NCBI GenBank assembly: GCA_963826695.1
Contig: CAWGXZ010000004.1
Span: forward strand, 124,001 to 188,000
Direction: 5' to 3'
From: CAWGXZ01 sp963826695
GTDB lineage: Bacteria > Pseudomonadota > Gammaproteobacteria > Burkholderiales > Burkholderiaceae_C
Length of the DNA: 64,000 nucleotides
Shown: piece by piece, positions 9,102-17,594 of the stretch
Position numbering within the stretch: the first letter of the stretch is position 1
Layout: every line of letters starts with the position of its first letter
Notes under the pieces: generated by a model
Database searches by the model: none
Told to the model about the DNA's origin: nothing
What the model saw: only the letters and a program-made list of their open reading frames with translations
Position numbers and translations under genes: made by a program

Positions 9102-9879
9102 GGCGCCGTCGGCTGTGCGAGGCGCGCCAGCTCAGGTCGGCGCTTTCCTGAAGCGGGGCCACCGAGGCACCCTCGATGCCGTGCCGCGCCAGTGCCCCGG
9201 CGACAAAACCGCTGGCCTTCATTTCCTCGACGAATGCCGCGAGGCAGGCCGCGGCGGCCGGCCCGCGTCCCTTCGGCGTGCCCATCGCCTGCTGGATGAC
9301 CATGAAGCGCCCGGGCAGCACGCGCAGGCCGCCGATGCGCCGCGCGTCGGCTTCGAGTTGCTGCCTGACGCCGGCGGCGACGTCGGCGTTCTGCTCGACG
9401 AAGGTGTCGACGACGGCCGGTGAACTCGGCGCGCGAACGATGGCGGCCTGGTGCAGCTCGCGCGTCAGGAACAGGTCGTAGGCGCTGCCCTTGCCGACGA
9501 CGACGCTGCGGCCGGGGCGATCGACTTCGTCGTTGTCGCGGATCGGCGAACCGTCGCGCACCAGGTAGCAGCCTTCGATCAGCACGTACGCGGAAGTGAA
9601 CGCGATGCCGGCGCCACGCAGCGGGTCGATCGCGAAAAAGCCGATGTCGGCCTGGTCGTCGGTGACCGCCTGCACCGACTTCCCGGCGGTGTCGAAGACC
9701 ACCAGCTCAAGGTCGACGCCGAGCCGCTTGGCAAACGCGTCGGCCAGGTCGATCGAGACGCCGAAAGGCTTGCCGGTGCCGCGATCGGCGTTCGCCAGGA
9801 TCGGGTTGCCGAGGTTGATCGACGCGCGCAGCTTGCCGGTGGGCGTGAAGCTGGCGACGATTTCGGGTGCGAGTTGCAT
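9058..9879 (-). CDS. orphan family 3 solute-binding protein (polar amino acid/opine type), no signal peptide seen
   Basis: 273-residue protein with the core of ABC-type family 3 receptors: LRASINLGNPILAN, FGVSIDLADAFAKRLGVDLELV, and DIGFFAIDPLRGAGIAFT. From the ATG at 9879 it lacks a hydrophobic leader, and there is no transporter gene nearby, so it may be a cytoplasmic ligand-binding protein or have a mis-set start. Its basic C-terminal tail overlaps the end of the histidine kinase gene by 44 bases, tail to tail, so the last 15 or so residues may not be conserved. Confidence 0.75.
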   Translation of the reverse strand: MQLAPEIVASFTPTGKLRASINLGNPILANADRGTGKPFGVSIDLADAFAKRLGVDLELVVFDTAGKSVQAVTDDQADIGFFAIDPLRGAGIAFTSAYVLIEGCYLVRDGSPIRDNDEVDRPGRSVVVGKGSAYDLFLTRELHQAAIVRAPSSPAVVDTFVEQNADVAAGVRQQLEADARRIGGLRVLPGRFMVIQQAMGTPKGRGPAAAACLAAFVEEMKASGFVAGALARHGIEGASVAPLQESADLSWRASHSRRRLRKRASPALRRVRR

Positions 9880-10030
9880 GGTGCGTTCCTTTGCTTTGAT
9901 CTTCTGTCGTGGTGGGCCGCAGGGCTGCCGGTGAGCAGGCTGCCAACCGCGCGAAACTCTGCGGTCTGCCTCGTCCGCGGGCCGTTGCCCCCGGTCTTTC
10001 GCTCGCCCCCACCTTACAGGAGCCGTCCCC

Positions 10031-11707
10031 ATGCCTGCATCCCGCTCCGGCGGCCAGATTCTGGTCGACCAGCTTGTCGTCCACGGCGTTCGCCAGCTCT
10101 TCTGCGTTCCCGGTGAAAGCTTTCTCGCGGTGCTCGACGCGCTGCACGACGCACCGGTCGAGCTGACCGTCTGCCGCCAGGAAGGCGGCGCGGCGATGAT
10201 GGCCGAGGCGCACGGCAAGCTCACCGGCCGGCCCGGCGTGTGCTTCGTCACCCGCGGGCCGGGTGCCACCAACGCCGCGGCGGGTGTGCACATTGCACGG
10301 CAGGATTCGACGCCGCTGCTGCTCTTCGTCGGCCAGGTGGCGCGCCCGGCCCTCGGGCGCGAGGCCTTCCAGGAACTCGATTACGGCGCGGTCTTCGGCA
10401 CGCTCGCCAAGTGGGTGGTGCAGATCGACGATCCGGCGCGGCTGCCCGAGCTGGTGTCGCGCGCCTTCCACGTCGCGACATCGGGGCGTCCGGGCCCGGT
10501 GGTGCTGGCGCTGCCCGAGGACATGCTGACGCAGGCCGCCGCCGTTGCCGATTCGCTGCCGTACGCCGTCTGCGAGACGCATCCCGGTGCCGGACCGCTG
10601 GCCGAACTGCGCCAGCGGCTGGAACGGGCCGAGCGCCCGCTGGCGATCGTCGGCGGCAGCCGCTGGTCGGAAGCCGCGGTGCAGCAGTTCGCCGCTTTTG
10701 CCGACGCCTGGGCGCTGCCGGTGGTCTGCTCCTTCCGGCGGCAGATGCTGTTTCCGGCCGACCACCCCTGCTATGCGGGCGACCTCGGCCTCGGCGTCAA
10801 CCCGCGCCTGCGCCAGCGCATCGAGGCCAGCGACCTGATCCTGCTGGTCGGAGGCCGGCTTTCCGAAGTGCCGTCGCAGGGCTACGAACTGCTCGCCATT
10901 CCGACGCCGGCGCAGCCGCTGGTGCACGTCCATGCGGATGCCGACGAACTCGGCCGGCTCTACCGGCCGGCGCTGGCGATCCAGGCCAGCCCGCAGGGCT
11001 TCGCCGAGGCGCTGGCGACGCTGCAGCCGGCCGCGCCGCCGGCCTGGCGCGATGCCACGGCAGCGGCGCACGCCGACTACCTGCGCTGGAGCGACCCCGT
11101 GCCGGTGCGCATTCCCGGCCCGCTGCAGATGGGCGAGGTGATGCAGCACCTGATCGAGGTGCTGCCCGCCGACACGATCTTCTGCAATGGCGCCGGCAAC
11201 TTCGCCACCTGGGTGCATCGCTTCTGGCCGTTCCGCCACTTTGCCAGCCAGCTCGCGCCGACCAGCGGCTCGATGGGCTACGGCCTGCCGGCAGGCGTCG
11301 GCGCCAAGCGGCTGTGGCCGCAGCGCGAAGTCGTCGTCTTCGCCGGCGACGGCGACTTCCTGATGCACGGCCAGGAGTTCGCCACCGCGGTGCAGTACCG
11401 GCTGCCGATCCTCGTGGTGCTGCTCGACAACGCGATGTACGGCACGATCCGCATGCACCAGGAGCGGCACTACCCGGGCCGGATCAGCGGCACCGAACTG
11501 AAGAACCCCGATTTCTGCCGCTATGCGCAGGCCTTCGGCGGCCACGGCGAGCGCGTCACGCGCACCGACGAGTTCGCACCGGCGCTGGCGCGTGCCCGGG
11601 CCAGCGGCCTGCCCGCGCTTTTGCACTGCCTGCTCGACCCGCAGGCGATCACGCCGTCGTCGACGCTGCAGAGCATCCGCGACGCCGCGCTTGCTGGCGG
11701 CGCATGA
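10031..11707 (+). CDS. thiamine diphosphate-dependent enzyme of the acetolactate synthase/benzoylformate decarboxylase family
   Basis: 558-residue ThDP enzyme in the usual three-domain order: an N-terminal PYR domain with the activating Glu region CVPGESFLAVLDAL, a central FAD/NAD-like domain, and a C-terminal PP domain with FAGDGDFLMHGQEFATAVQ followed by LVVLLDNAMYG (the GDG-N metal and ThDP motif). Relatives include acetolactate synthase large subunits and 2-keto acid decarboxylases. No small regulatory subunit is present, arguing for a catabolic 2-keto acid enzyme rather than ilvB. The convergent neighbour is an LDH2-type dehydrogenase that could supply a 2-keto acid (inference). Confidence 0.85.
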   Translation: MPASRSGGQILVDQLVVHGVRQLFCVPGESFLAVLDALHDAPVELTVCRQEGGAAMMAEAHGKLTGRPGVCFVTRGPGATNAAAGVHIARQDSTPLLLFVGQVARPALGREAFQELDYGAVFGTLAKWVVQIDDPARLPELVSRAFHVATSGRPGPVVLALPEDMLTQAAAVADSLPYAVCETHPGAGPLAELRQRLERAERPLAIVGGSRWSEAAVQQFAAFADAWALPVVCSFRRQMLFPADHPCYAGDLGLGVNPRLRQRIEASDLILLVGGRLSEVPSQGYELLAIPTPAQPLVHVHADADELGRLYRPALAIQASPQGFAEALATLQPAAPPAWRDATAAAHADYLRWSDPVPVRIPGPLQMGEVMQHLIEVLPADTIFCNGAGNFATWVHRFWPFRHFASQLAPTSGSMGYGLPAGVGAKRLWPQREVVVFAGDGDFLMHGQEFATAVQYRLPILVVLLDNAMYGTIRMHQERHYPGRISGTELKNPDFCRYAQAFGGHGERVTRTDEFAPALARARASGLPALLHCLLDPQAITPSSTLQSIRDAALAGGA

Positions 11708-11714
11708 AGCGCGG

Positions 11715-12752
11715 CTACGCCACCGGCTGCAGGTCGAAGCGCTGCCCGACGCGCTCGCCGGTGGCGGCCAGCTCGCGCAGCACGCTGGCCGGAACCGGGA
11801 TGCCACCGGCACGTCGCCCGGCTTCGCTGGCTGCCTGCCGCTGGCCGGGATAGCGGGCCTGCGGGCCGCCGCTGCGAAGGTAGTGCTGCAGCCATTCGTC
11901 CATGCTGGCATCGAATGCGGCGCGGCCGAGGAACCGGTCGGGGTTGACGACCAGCAGGAAGGCACTGATGCCGCCCGCCGAGCCCGAGTCCTGGTGGCTG
12001 CCCTGGCTCAGGGTCATCGACCCGGCGAGGCTGCCGGCGAGGCATTCGACCAGCATCGCCAGGCCGATGCCCTTGTGCCCCCCGGCCGGACGCATCGCGC
12101 CCTGCAGCGCCAGGGCGGCGTCGGTCGTCGGGCTGCCATCGGGCGCGAGCGCCCAGTCGTCGGGAATGGGGTTGCCGTCGCGCGCCGCCTGCAGCACCTG
12201 ACCGCGGGCGACCACGCTCGCGGCCATGTCGAACACCAGCGGCGGACGGCCACCGCCCAGCGGCGCCGCAAAAGCCAGCGGGTTGTTGCCGATGGCGGCG
12301 CGGCTCGAACCCGGCAGCGCGATCAGCGGCGGCGTCTTCTGACAGAGGAAGGCGATCCGCCCCTGCTCGGCCGCCTGGAGCACGAACACGCCGAGCGCCC
12401 CGAGGTGGCCCGAATTGCGGATCGTGCACGAGACGGCCGCCAGTTCCCGGCTGCGCTCGACCGCCTCGGCCACGGCGAACGGCGCGACCAATTGGCCGAG
12501 CGCCGCTGCACCATCGATGTGCAGCGCGCCGTCGCGCCATTCGGCGCGGGGTACGGCCTGCGGATCGACCTCGCCCGACAACAACCTGTCGACGTACGCC
12601 GGCACGCGCGACACACCGTGCGTGTCGATACCGCGCAGGCTGGTCCGCGCCAGGATGTCGGCGCTGCAGCGCGCGTCGGCCGGCGAAACCCGGCAGGCCT
12701 CGAAGACCGCACCCATCCAGCGCGTCAGCGCTTCAGCGTCGTAGCGTTCCAT
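11715..12752 (-). CDS. Ldh2/malate dehydrogenase-family NAD(P)-dependent oxidoreductase
   Basis: 345-residue member of the malate/L-lactate/ureidoglycolate dehydrogenase family, unrelated to the Rossmann-type LDH. The signature TSLRGIDTHGVSRVPAYVDR is near residue 40, the NAD-contacting SGHLGALG near 120, and the HKGIGLAMLVECLAG helix near 235. It interconverts a 2-hydroxy acid and a 2-keto acid. The ATG at 12752 is used; the frame stays open upstream but without family similarity. It ends 8 bases from the ThDP enzyme gene, in the opposite direction. Confidence 0.88.
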   Translation of the reverse strand: MERYDAEALTRWMGAVFEACRVSPADARCSADILARTSLRGIDTHGVSRVPAYVDRLLSGEVDPQAVPRAEWRDGALHIDGAAALGQLVAPFAVAEAVERSRELAAVSCTIRNSGHLGALGVFVLQAAEQGRIAFLCQKTPPLIALPGSSRAAIGNNPLAFAAPLGGGRPPLVFDMAASVVARGQVLQAARDGNPIPDDWALAPDGSPTTDAALALQGAMRPAGGHKGIGLAMLVECLAGSLAGSMTLSQGSHQDSGSAGGISAFLLVVNPDRFLGRAAFDASMDEWLQHYLRSGGPQARYPGQRQAASEAGRRAGGIPVPASVLRELAATGERVGQRFDLQPVA

Positions 12753-12899
12753 GGGCGGCAGACCTCGAGGAATTGAACAGCCGCGCGACGGTACACGCAA
12801 GCGGCGGTCGCGTTGCGCGGGCAGTCGCTTGCGGCAACCGGCGCCGCCCGGCCACACCGCACCGTTCAGTGCGGAGTTCAATAGTCGCGGCGACAGTGC

Positions 12900-13889
12900 T
12901 CAGCTGCGCGGCGCCTGGGCGCTGGCGAGATCGCTCATCGGCGTTGGCTGTGCCACGGCGGCGGTATTGCGGTGCGCTCGCAACAGATCGACGCTGGGAA
13001 TCAGGTCGTGACTCATACGGGCTTGCCGTCCGAACATCCGTGCGTCGCCGTTTGCCGCGCAAGTCGCGCTGCGTGGATCGCTGGTGACCAGAACGACCGA
13101 CATCGCTGCTTCGTGCACCAGCGCGCGGCGATTGCGCGGTTCGGCGTCGGCTGCATGGGCACCAGCACGAATGGCCGGTTCCGGGCCATTGGCGCTGCGG
13201 ATCAGTTGCCGCACCGGGTCGATCGGCACCGCGTAGCCGACGGCGCCGCTGGCGACCGACGGCATGCCGAGCAGTGCCGAATCGACCGAGGCGACCACCA
13301 CGCCGACGACCTGTCCCCTCTCGGACAGCAGCGGCGAGCCGGAATTGCCAGGGCGCACGGGTACGCTGACCTGCATCCGCCCGGCCTCACCGAGGATGCC
13401 GACCATCGAATCGAGCGTCCCCTGGTGCGCTTTCGGGTCGTCGCCGAAGCGGTACGGATCGGGGTAGCCGATCGTCAGCAGCGCCATGCCGCCGACCACC
13501 TGGTGCGACGCTGCCAGCGCCAGCGGCGGCATCGTGACCGCCGAGCGCAGCAGCGCCAGGTCATTGACAGGGTCGACCGCCAGCACGTGCGCCTCGGCCG
13601 CATCGCCATGCACCGTTTCGATGCATATCAGCGTTGCGCCCTGGACGGCGTGGTACGCGGTCACGTAGCTGCGGCCATCGGCAACGGCGAAGGCGCTGGA
13701 CGTCTGCTCGGCCCGCACGGGCATGCCGGCGAGTACGGCGACGGCGATCAGGGAGGTGAACACGACGCGCTGGCGCTGCCGGCGTGGCGCCGACTGCCGG
13801 AGGAGTCTGTGACCCCATTGCCGCCCATGGTGCGTCGCCCCGACTGGATCGGTCGTGCGGCGGGTTTCTCGGGTGTGGCAGGTTTGCAT
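12900..13889 (-). CDS. exported trypsin-like serine protease
   Basis: Chymotrypsin-fold protease with the full catalytic triad visible: His in SYVTAYHAVQGA, Asp in DPVNDLALLR, and Ser in VRPGNSGSPLLS, with VGVVVASVDS after it. A hydrophobic leader (VFTSLIAVAVLAGMPVRA) indicates export. The start is uncertain: the ATG at 13889 gives 329 residues with a long basic N-terminus before the leader, while a GTG at 13763 would place the leader at the very beginning, giving 287 residues. Neither has a strong ribosome-binding site. There is no PDZ domain, so it is not a classical DegP. A C-terminal region of about 90 residues has no recognised domain. Confidence 0.75.
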   Translation of the reverse strand: MQTCHTRETRRTTDPVGATHHGRQWGHRLLRQSAPRRQRQRVVFTSLIAVAVLAGMPVRAEQTSSAFAVADGRSYVTAYHAVQGATLICIETVHGDAAEAHVLAVDPVNDLALLRSAVTMPPLALAASHQVVGGMALLTIGYPDPYRFGDDPKAHQGTLDSMVGILGEAGRMQVSVPVRPGNSGSPLLSERGQVVGVVVASVDSALLGMPSVASGAVGYAVPIDPVRQLIRSANGPEPAIRAGAHAADAEPRNRRALVHEAAMSVVLVTSDPRSATCAANGDARMFGRQARMSHDLIPSVDLLRAHRNTAAVAQPTPMSDLASAQAPRS

Positions 13890-14279
13890 GGGGTCCGGCG
13901 GGGCCGTGGCAGCGTTTCGGGGTTGTCATCACGCTCATCGACCTGCGCGCAGTGCTCTTGAGCGACGGCGCGCCGACTGGAGCGCGCTCGAGCGAAATCC
14001 TTCACGTGGATTGCCGGTGCAGCGGCGCTTCCCACCTGCACAGACGCTCGCGTGCCGGGATACGCGCAAACCGGGAAGGCGACGGAGACCTGAAGCGGAC
14101 TTTTCGCACGCCCTCTGCTGCCGGGTGCCGGCCTTTGCCGCGCAGCGCCCGGCTTCGGGCATCATCGCCCGTGGCATGACAGTTGCAATTCCCCCGCGAT
14201 GTGTTCCACCCCTGCGCGCCTGCAAACGGATCTCACCACATCAGCGCACCCTTGCGGAGATGCGCCTTGGCGCTCCTGA
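13890..14279. other. 390-base gap without a recognisable gene
   Basis: Lies between the divergent protease and Anbu genes and should hold both promoters. Several short open frames exist on both strands, but they show no family similarity and have the skewed composition of chance frames in GC-rich DNA. I see no repeats or RNA gene here. Confidence 0.5.
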
Positions 14280-15019
14280 ATGACCTATTGCGTCGGCCTC
14301 AAGCTCGAGGAGGGCCTGGTATTCGCCAGTGATTCCCGCACCCACGCGGGCGTGGACAACTACGCCCGCTTTTGCAAGATGACGGTCTTCGAGCGGCCGG
14401 GCGACCGGGTCATCGTCATGCTCAGCTCGGGCAGCCTGGCCGGAACGCAGGCGGTGATCAGCCTGCCTGCGCCAGCGCATCGAATCGGCCAGCGAACACC
14501 TCTTCAATGCGCCGACGCATGTTCGATGCCACCATGCAGGTGGGCGACGCGATGCGCATCGTCGATCGTCGCGATACCCCCTTCATGGACTCGCATCCCT
14601 TCAATGCGTCGTTCATCCTGGGCGGGCAGATCCAGGGCCGGCCGATGCAGCTGTTTCGCCTTTATGCCGAAGGCAACTTCATCGAAGCCGGGCCGGACAC
14701 GCCGTTCATGCAGAGCGGCGAGACCAAGTACGGCAAACCCATCATCGACCGCGTGATCACGCCGACGACGAGCCTTGCCGACGGCGTCAAGTGCCTGCTG
14801 ATCTCGTTCGATTCGACCTTGCGCAGCAACCTGTCGGTCGGCATGCCGATCGACCTGCTCTGTTATGAGCGCGACAGCCTGCGGGCCAACCTGCGCCGTC
14901 GGTTCGAGCAGGGCGATGCCGATTTCACGGCGATTCGCGACCGGTGGAGCGCCGGAACGCGGCGCGTCTTCCGGGAGCTGCCGGAACTGCGCTGGGACGT
15001 ATCCGAAGCGCCGGAGTAG
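14280..15019 (+). pseudogene. Anbu (ancestral beta subunit) proteasome-type peptidase, two frameshifts
   Basis: N-terminal nucleophile hydrolase of the bacterial Anbu family. After removal of Met the sequence starts TYCVGLKLEEGLVFASDS, placing the nucleophile Thr1 and the conserved Asp17 at the proteasome positions; a Lys follows at 32. Later segments (MFDATMQVGDAMR, FILGGQIQGRPMQLFRLY, FSVGMP-like NLSVGMPIDLLCYE) match the rest of the family. The frame breaks twice: near 14463-14468, and again near 14515-14519. The short middle frame reads LRQRIESASEHLFNAPT, which is good family sequence, so each break is a single extra base. An intact protein would be about 245 residues. Anbu genes usually sit with a transglutaminase-like and an ATP-grasp gene; those partners are absent here. 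Confidence 0.8.
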
Positions 15020-15051
15020 CCGGCCGGGTGCGCCCTGCGGCGCCCGGCCGG
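15020..15051. terminator. GC-rich hairpin between convergent genes
   Basis: CCGGCCGGGTGCGCC (15020-15034) pairs with GGCGCCCGGCCGG (15039-15051) with one bulged base across a 4-base loop. It lies between the ends of the convergent Anbu and SHOCT genes. There is no clear U-run, so it may act as a bidirectional stem without a classical intrinsic terminator. Confidence 0.55.
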
Positions 15052-15063
15052 TTACCCGCGAGG

Positions 15064-15726
15064 TCAGCTGCCGGACGAGACCACCGGCAGCGTGGCGAGA
15101 TCGATCGGCCCGTGCTGGCTGGAAAAAGTCAGCGAGGCGCTGCCCGACTGCTGTTGTGAAACGCCGCCGATCTGGTGATCGAGCGTGTCGTACACGGTGA
15201 CCTTGCCGCCGCGGTCGACCGCAAGCCGCCGCGCATCGCCGAAATAGGCGTAGCGCATGTCGTTCTGCGAGCCGGTGCTGTTCGGCGCGTGCAGCTCGGA
15301 AGGCCACCACGAGCCCGACCCGCTGCTGCCGCTGCGCGGCGCGGCGTCTCCGGCGCGCTCCGACGCGCCGGCCGGCTGCTGCGAGCCGCCACTGCTCGGG
15401 GCCTGGCTGCGCTGTCCGCCCTGGTTCTGCGACTGCACGGCGCTGCCACCGGTCAGGTCCGGCTGCTTGGCGCTCAGTTCCGAAAGGTCGCTGCAGAGCG
15501 CGTCGACGCGGCCCTTGAGCTGGTCGTTGAACATGTCCGAAACCATCGTCATGCCACCGCGCATCCATTGGCCACTGCCGCCGAACTCGGGATGGCTGAA
15601 CTGCGCCATGCTGCCGTTGCCGCGCATCACCGCATCGAGCATGTGCCGGACTGCATCGTCACTGAAGCCGTGACGCTTGGCGATATCGGACAGGGCCGCC
15701 TGGCCGTCGGAGGAAAGTTCACGCAT
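15064..15726 (-). CDS. SHOCT-domain protein
   Basis: 220-residue cytoplasmic protein. The N-terminal 85 residues (starting MRELSSDGQAALSDIAKRHG, then MAQFSHPEFGGSGQWMRGGM and MVSDMFNDQLKGRVDALC) match the long SHOCT-type proteins common in Burkholderiales. The middle is a Gly/Ser/Gln-rich linker, and the C-terminal third (MRYAYFGDARRLAVDRGGKVTVYDT) is a separate small conserved segment. The molecular function is not known; SHOCT modules are thought to mediate oligomerisation. The ATG at 15726 is the only start that precedes the conserved domain closely. Confidence 0.75.
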   Translation of the reverse strand: MRELSSDGQAALSDIAKRHGFSDDAVRHMLDAVMRGNGSMAQFSHPEFGGSGQWMRGGMTMVSDMFNDQLKGRVDALCSDLSELSAKQPDLTGGSAVQSQNQGGQRSQAPSSGGSQQPAGASERAGDAAPRSGSSGSGSWWPSELHAPNSTGSQNDMRYAYFGDARRLAVDRGGKVTVYDTLDHQIGGVSQQQSGSASLTFSSQHGPIDLATLPVVSSGS

Positions 15727-15873
15727 GGGAATGTCTTCAGCAGTTGATTCGAGCCGGCCGATTCTGCTCCCTCTCGAATTCGCCCCGGCCGGGCAGGGCC
15801 GCTGCGACGGGCGCAGGAGTGCAGGCCCGTCGCTGGGACATGATCGCGTTGCCGTTTCAGGAAGTGAACCCTT

Positions 15874-16512
15874 GTGAAAGACGCCATGGACCCCTTGATC
15901 GACGATGAAAAACTGATGCAGCGCGCCTTCGAACTGGCCGCGAAAGGTCTGGCCGAAGGCGGTTGCCCGATCGGCGGCGTGCTGGTCGACAACGCCAGCG
16001 GCCGCATCCTCGGCGAAGGGCACAACGCGCTGGTTCAGGAGGGCAATCCGACCGTCCACGGCGAGATGGCGGCCATGCGCGCTGCCGGCCGCCTGCCGAA
16101 CCGGCACGTCACGACGATGTTCACGACGCTGCAGCCGTGCTTCATGTGCACCGGCACCATCGTCCAGTTCGGCATTCCCCGGGTGGTGATCGGCGATGCG
16201 ACCAACGCGTCGAGCGAAGAGACGATCCGCTTCATGCGCTCGAAGGGCATCGAGGTGGTGGTGCTCGACCCGCAGCGAAGCCCCGCAGCGCGGGCGTGCA
16301 TCGAGATGGTGCAGACCTTCCGCCGCGAGCAGCCGGCACTCTGGACCGAGGACTGGGGCGGCGGGCCGAATCCGGCGCTGCAGGCTGCAGTCGACGGCAA
16401 CCGGGTCTGCGTAACCCGACCGGGCTGCAGTCCGCACGCGGCACCTGATCGGGGATGGAAACTCAGCGGCTGCTCACCGGCAGCTCGAAGCGGTGGCTTT
16501 CGCCTTGCTTGA
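15874..16512 (+). CDS. nucleoside/cytosine deaminase-family zinc enzyme
   Basis: Cytidine-deaminase-fold protein of up to 212 residues. The zinc site is visible as HGEMAAM (His ligand and catalytic Glu) and TLQPCFMCTG (two Cys ligands). The sequence GGCPIGGVLVD is typical of yeast-type cytosine deaminases and related guanine deaminases. The start is a GTG at 15874 or the ATG at 15886. Similarity ends around WTEDWGGGPNPALQ; the last 45 or so residues overlap the convergent metallo-hydrolase gene by 50 bases and look like read-through of low value. The substrate base is not assigned. Confidence 0.82.
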   Translation: MKDAMDPLIDDEKLMQRAFELAAKGLAEGGCPIGGVLVDNASGRILGEGHNALVQEGNPTVHGEMAAMRAAGRLPNRHVTTMFTTLQPCFMCTGTIVQFGIPRVVIGDATNASSEETIRFMRSKGIEVVVLDPQRSPAARACIEMVQTFRREQPALWTEDWGGGPNPALQAAVDGNRVCVTRPGCSPHAAPDRGWKLSGCSPAARSGGFRLA

Positions 16513-17539
16513 GGTAGCTGACCTTGTCGTGCAGCCCGGCCTGGCGGACCGCCTCGAAGAAGTCGGCGAGCGGCGACTTGAACACTTCGTAGTCGTTGAA
16601 GTGGATCGGTATGGCGTGCTTCGGCTGGACGATGCGCAGCGCCTCGACGCCTTGCGCCGCGTCCATCGTCACCAGCGCGCCGCCGACCCGGGTGCCGCCG
16701 AGGTGCAGCAACGCCATGTCGATCTCCGGATGGCGCTTCGGAATCTCGCGCAGGGCGTTGTAGACCGTCGTGTCGCCGCTGATGTAGAGCCGCCAGGGAC
16801 TGCTGCCGGGCACGTGGAATTCGAGCAGGCTGCCCATCACCGCGGGCAACGCACGGTTGACGACCGGCGGGCCGTGGCGCGCCGGCATCGCGGTGATGCG
16901 CAGCCGGGTCTCGCCCTTGATGATGTCGATCGTCTGCCAGGTCGCCAGCGAGCGCACGGCGGTGAATTCCAGCCTGCGCAACGCGCGCTCGGCGGCGCGG
17001 GTGGTGACGATCGGCAGCACCCGGTTGAGCTGGCGCTGTACCCGCTGGTCGAAGTGATCGCCGTGGAAGTGCGACAGCAGCACCAGGTCGATCGGCGGCA
17101 GCTTGTCGAGCGCGATGGCCGGCTGCGTCAGCCGGCGAGAGCGCAGCCCATAGCCGAGCGGGACCATTTCTCCCTGGTGCAGGAAGTTCGGATCGGTCAG
17201 GATCGTCAGACCGCCGACGCCGATCAGCACCGTGGCCGTGCCGATGAACTGGATCGATCCCGCCTTCGGGTCGGTCTCGGCTGCAGCCTCGGTCGGCGTC
17301 ATGCCGCCGACTGCCGGCAGCGCCTGCGCTGGCAGCGTCAGCGCTCCCGCGGGGCTGGGTGAAGCCGGGGCCGCAGCAGCCGCAGGCATTGTCGAAGCCC
17401 GCGACGCGCCAGCCGCTGACGGTTCCGCTGCCGCGCTCGCGGTCGACGCCGCCGGCGGTGATTGCGCCCAACTCGGCGGCATTCCAAGCGCGACCAGGGC
17501 CGCGGCGACGCTCAGCAAAGTCGATCGAATGGCAGGCAT
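16463..17539 (-). CDS. exported MBL-fold metallo-hydrolase (UlaG-like)
   Basis: 358-residue protein with a signal peptide (TLLSVAAALVALGMPPSWAQ) and an Ala/Pro-rich linker up to about residue 85. The catalytic domain has the metal motif LLSHFHGDHFDQR, further ligands in AMPARHGPP and YISGDTTVYN, and a final His in IPIHFNDYEVF. This pattern fits the UlaG/N-acyl-phosphatidylethanolamine-phospholipase-D-like branch. The ATG at 17539 is chosen because it starts directly at the signal peptide. The substrate is unknown. Confidence 0.85.
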   Translation of the reverse strand: MPAIRSTLLSVAAALVALGMPPSWAQSPPAASTASAAAEPSAAGASRASTMPAAAAAPASPSPAGALTLPAQALPAVGGMTPTEAAAETDPKAGSIQFIGTATVLIGVGGLTILTDPNFLHQGEMVPLGYGLRSRRLTQPAIALDKLPPIDLVLLSHFHGDHFDQRVQRQLNRVLPIVTTRAAERALRRLEFTAVRSLATWQTIDIIKGETRLRITAMPARHGPPVVNRALPAVMGSLLEFHVPGSSPWRLYISGDTTVYNALREIPKRHPEIDMALLHLGGTRVGGALVTMDAAQGVEALRIVQPKHAIPIHFNDYEVFKSPLADFFEAVRQAGLHDKVSYLKQGESHRFELPVSSR

Positions 17540-17594
17540 GGTGCGGCAGCCGTGTCGGGGCGGGCAGCGGCAACCCGCATGCCCCGGCGCGGCC

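Noticed and set aside
10031..11707. Biosynthetic acetolactate synthase large subunit (ilvB)
   Set aside because: No ilvN or ilvC follows and the context is catabolic; the more general family call is safer.
9707..11965. Minus-strand open frame of about 750 codons opposite the ThDP enzyme
   Set aside because: Low-complexity antisense frame covering a clearly conserved plus-strand gene; no family motif.
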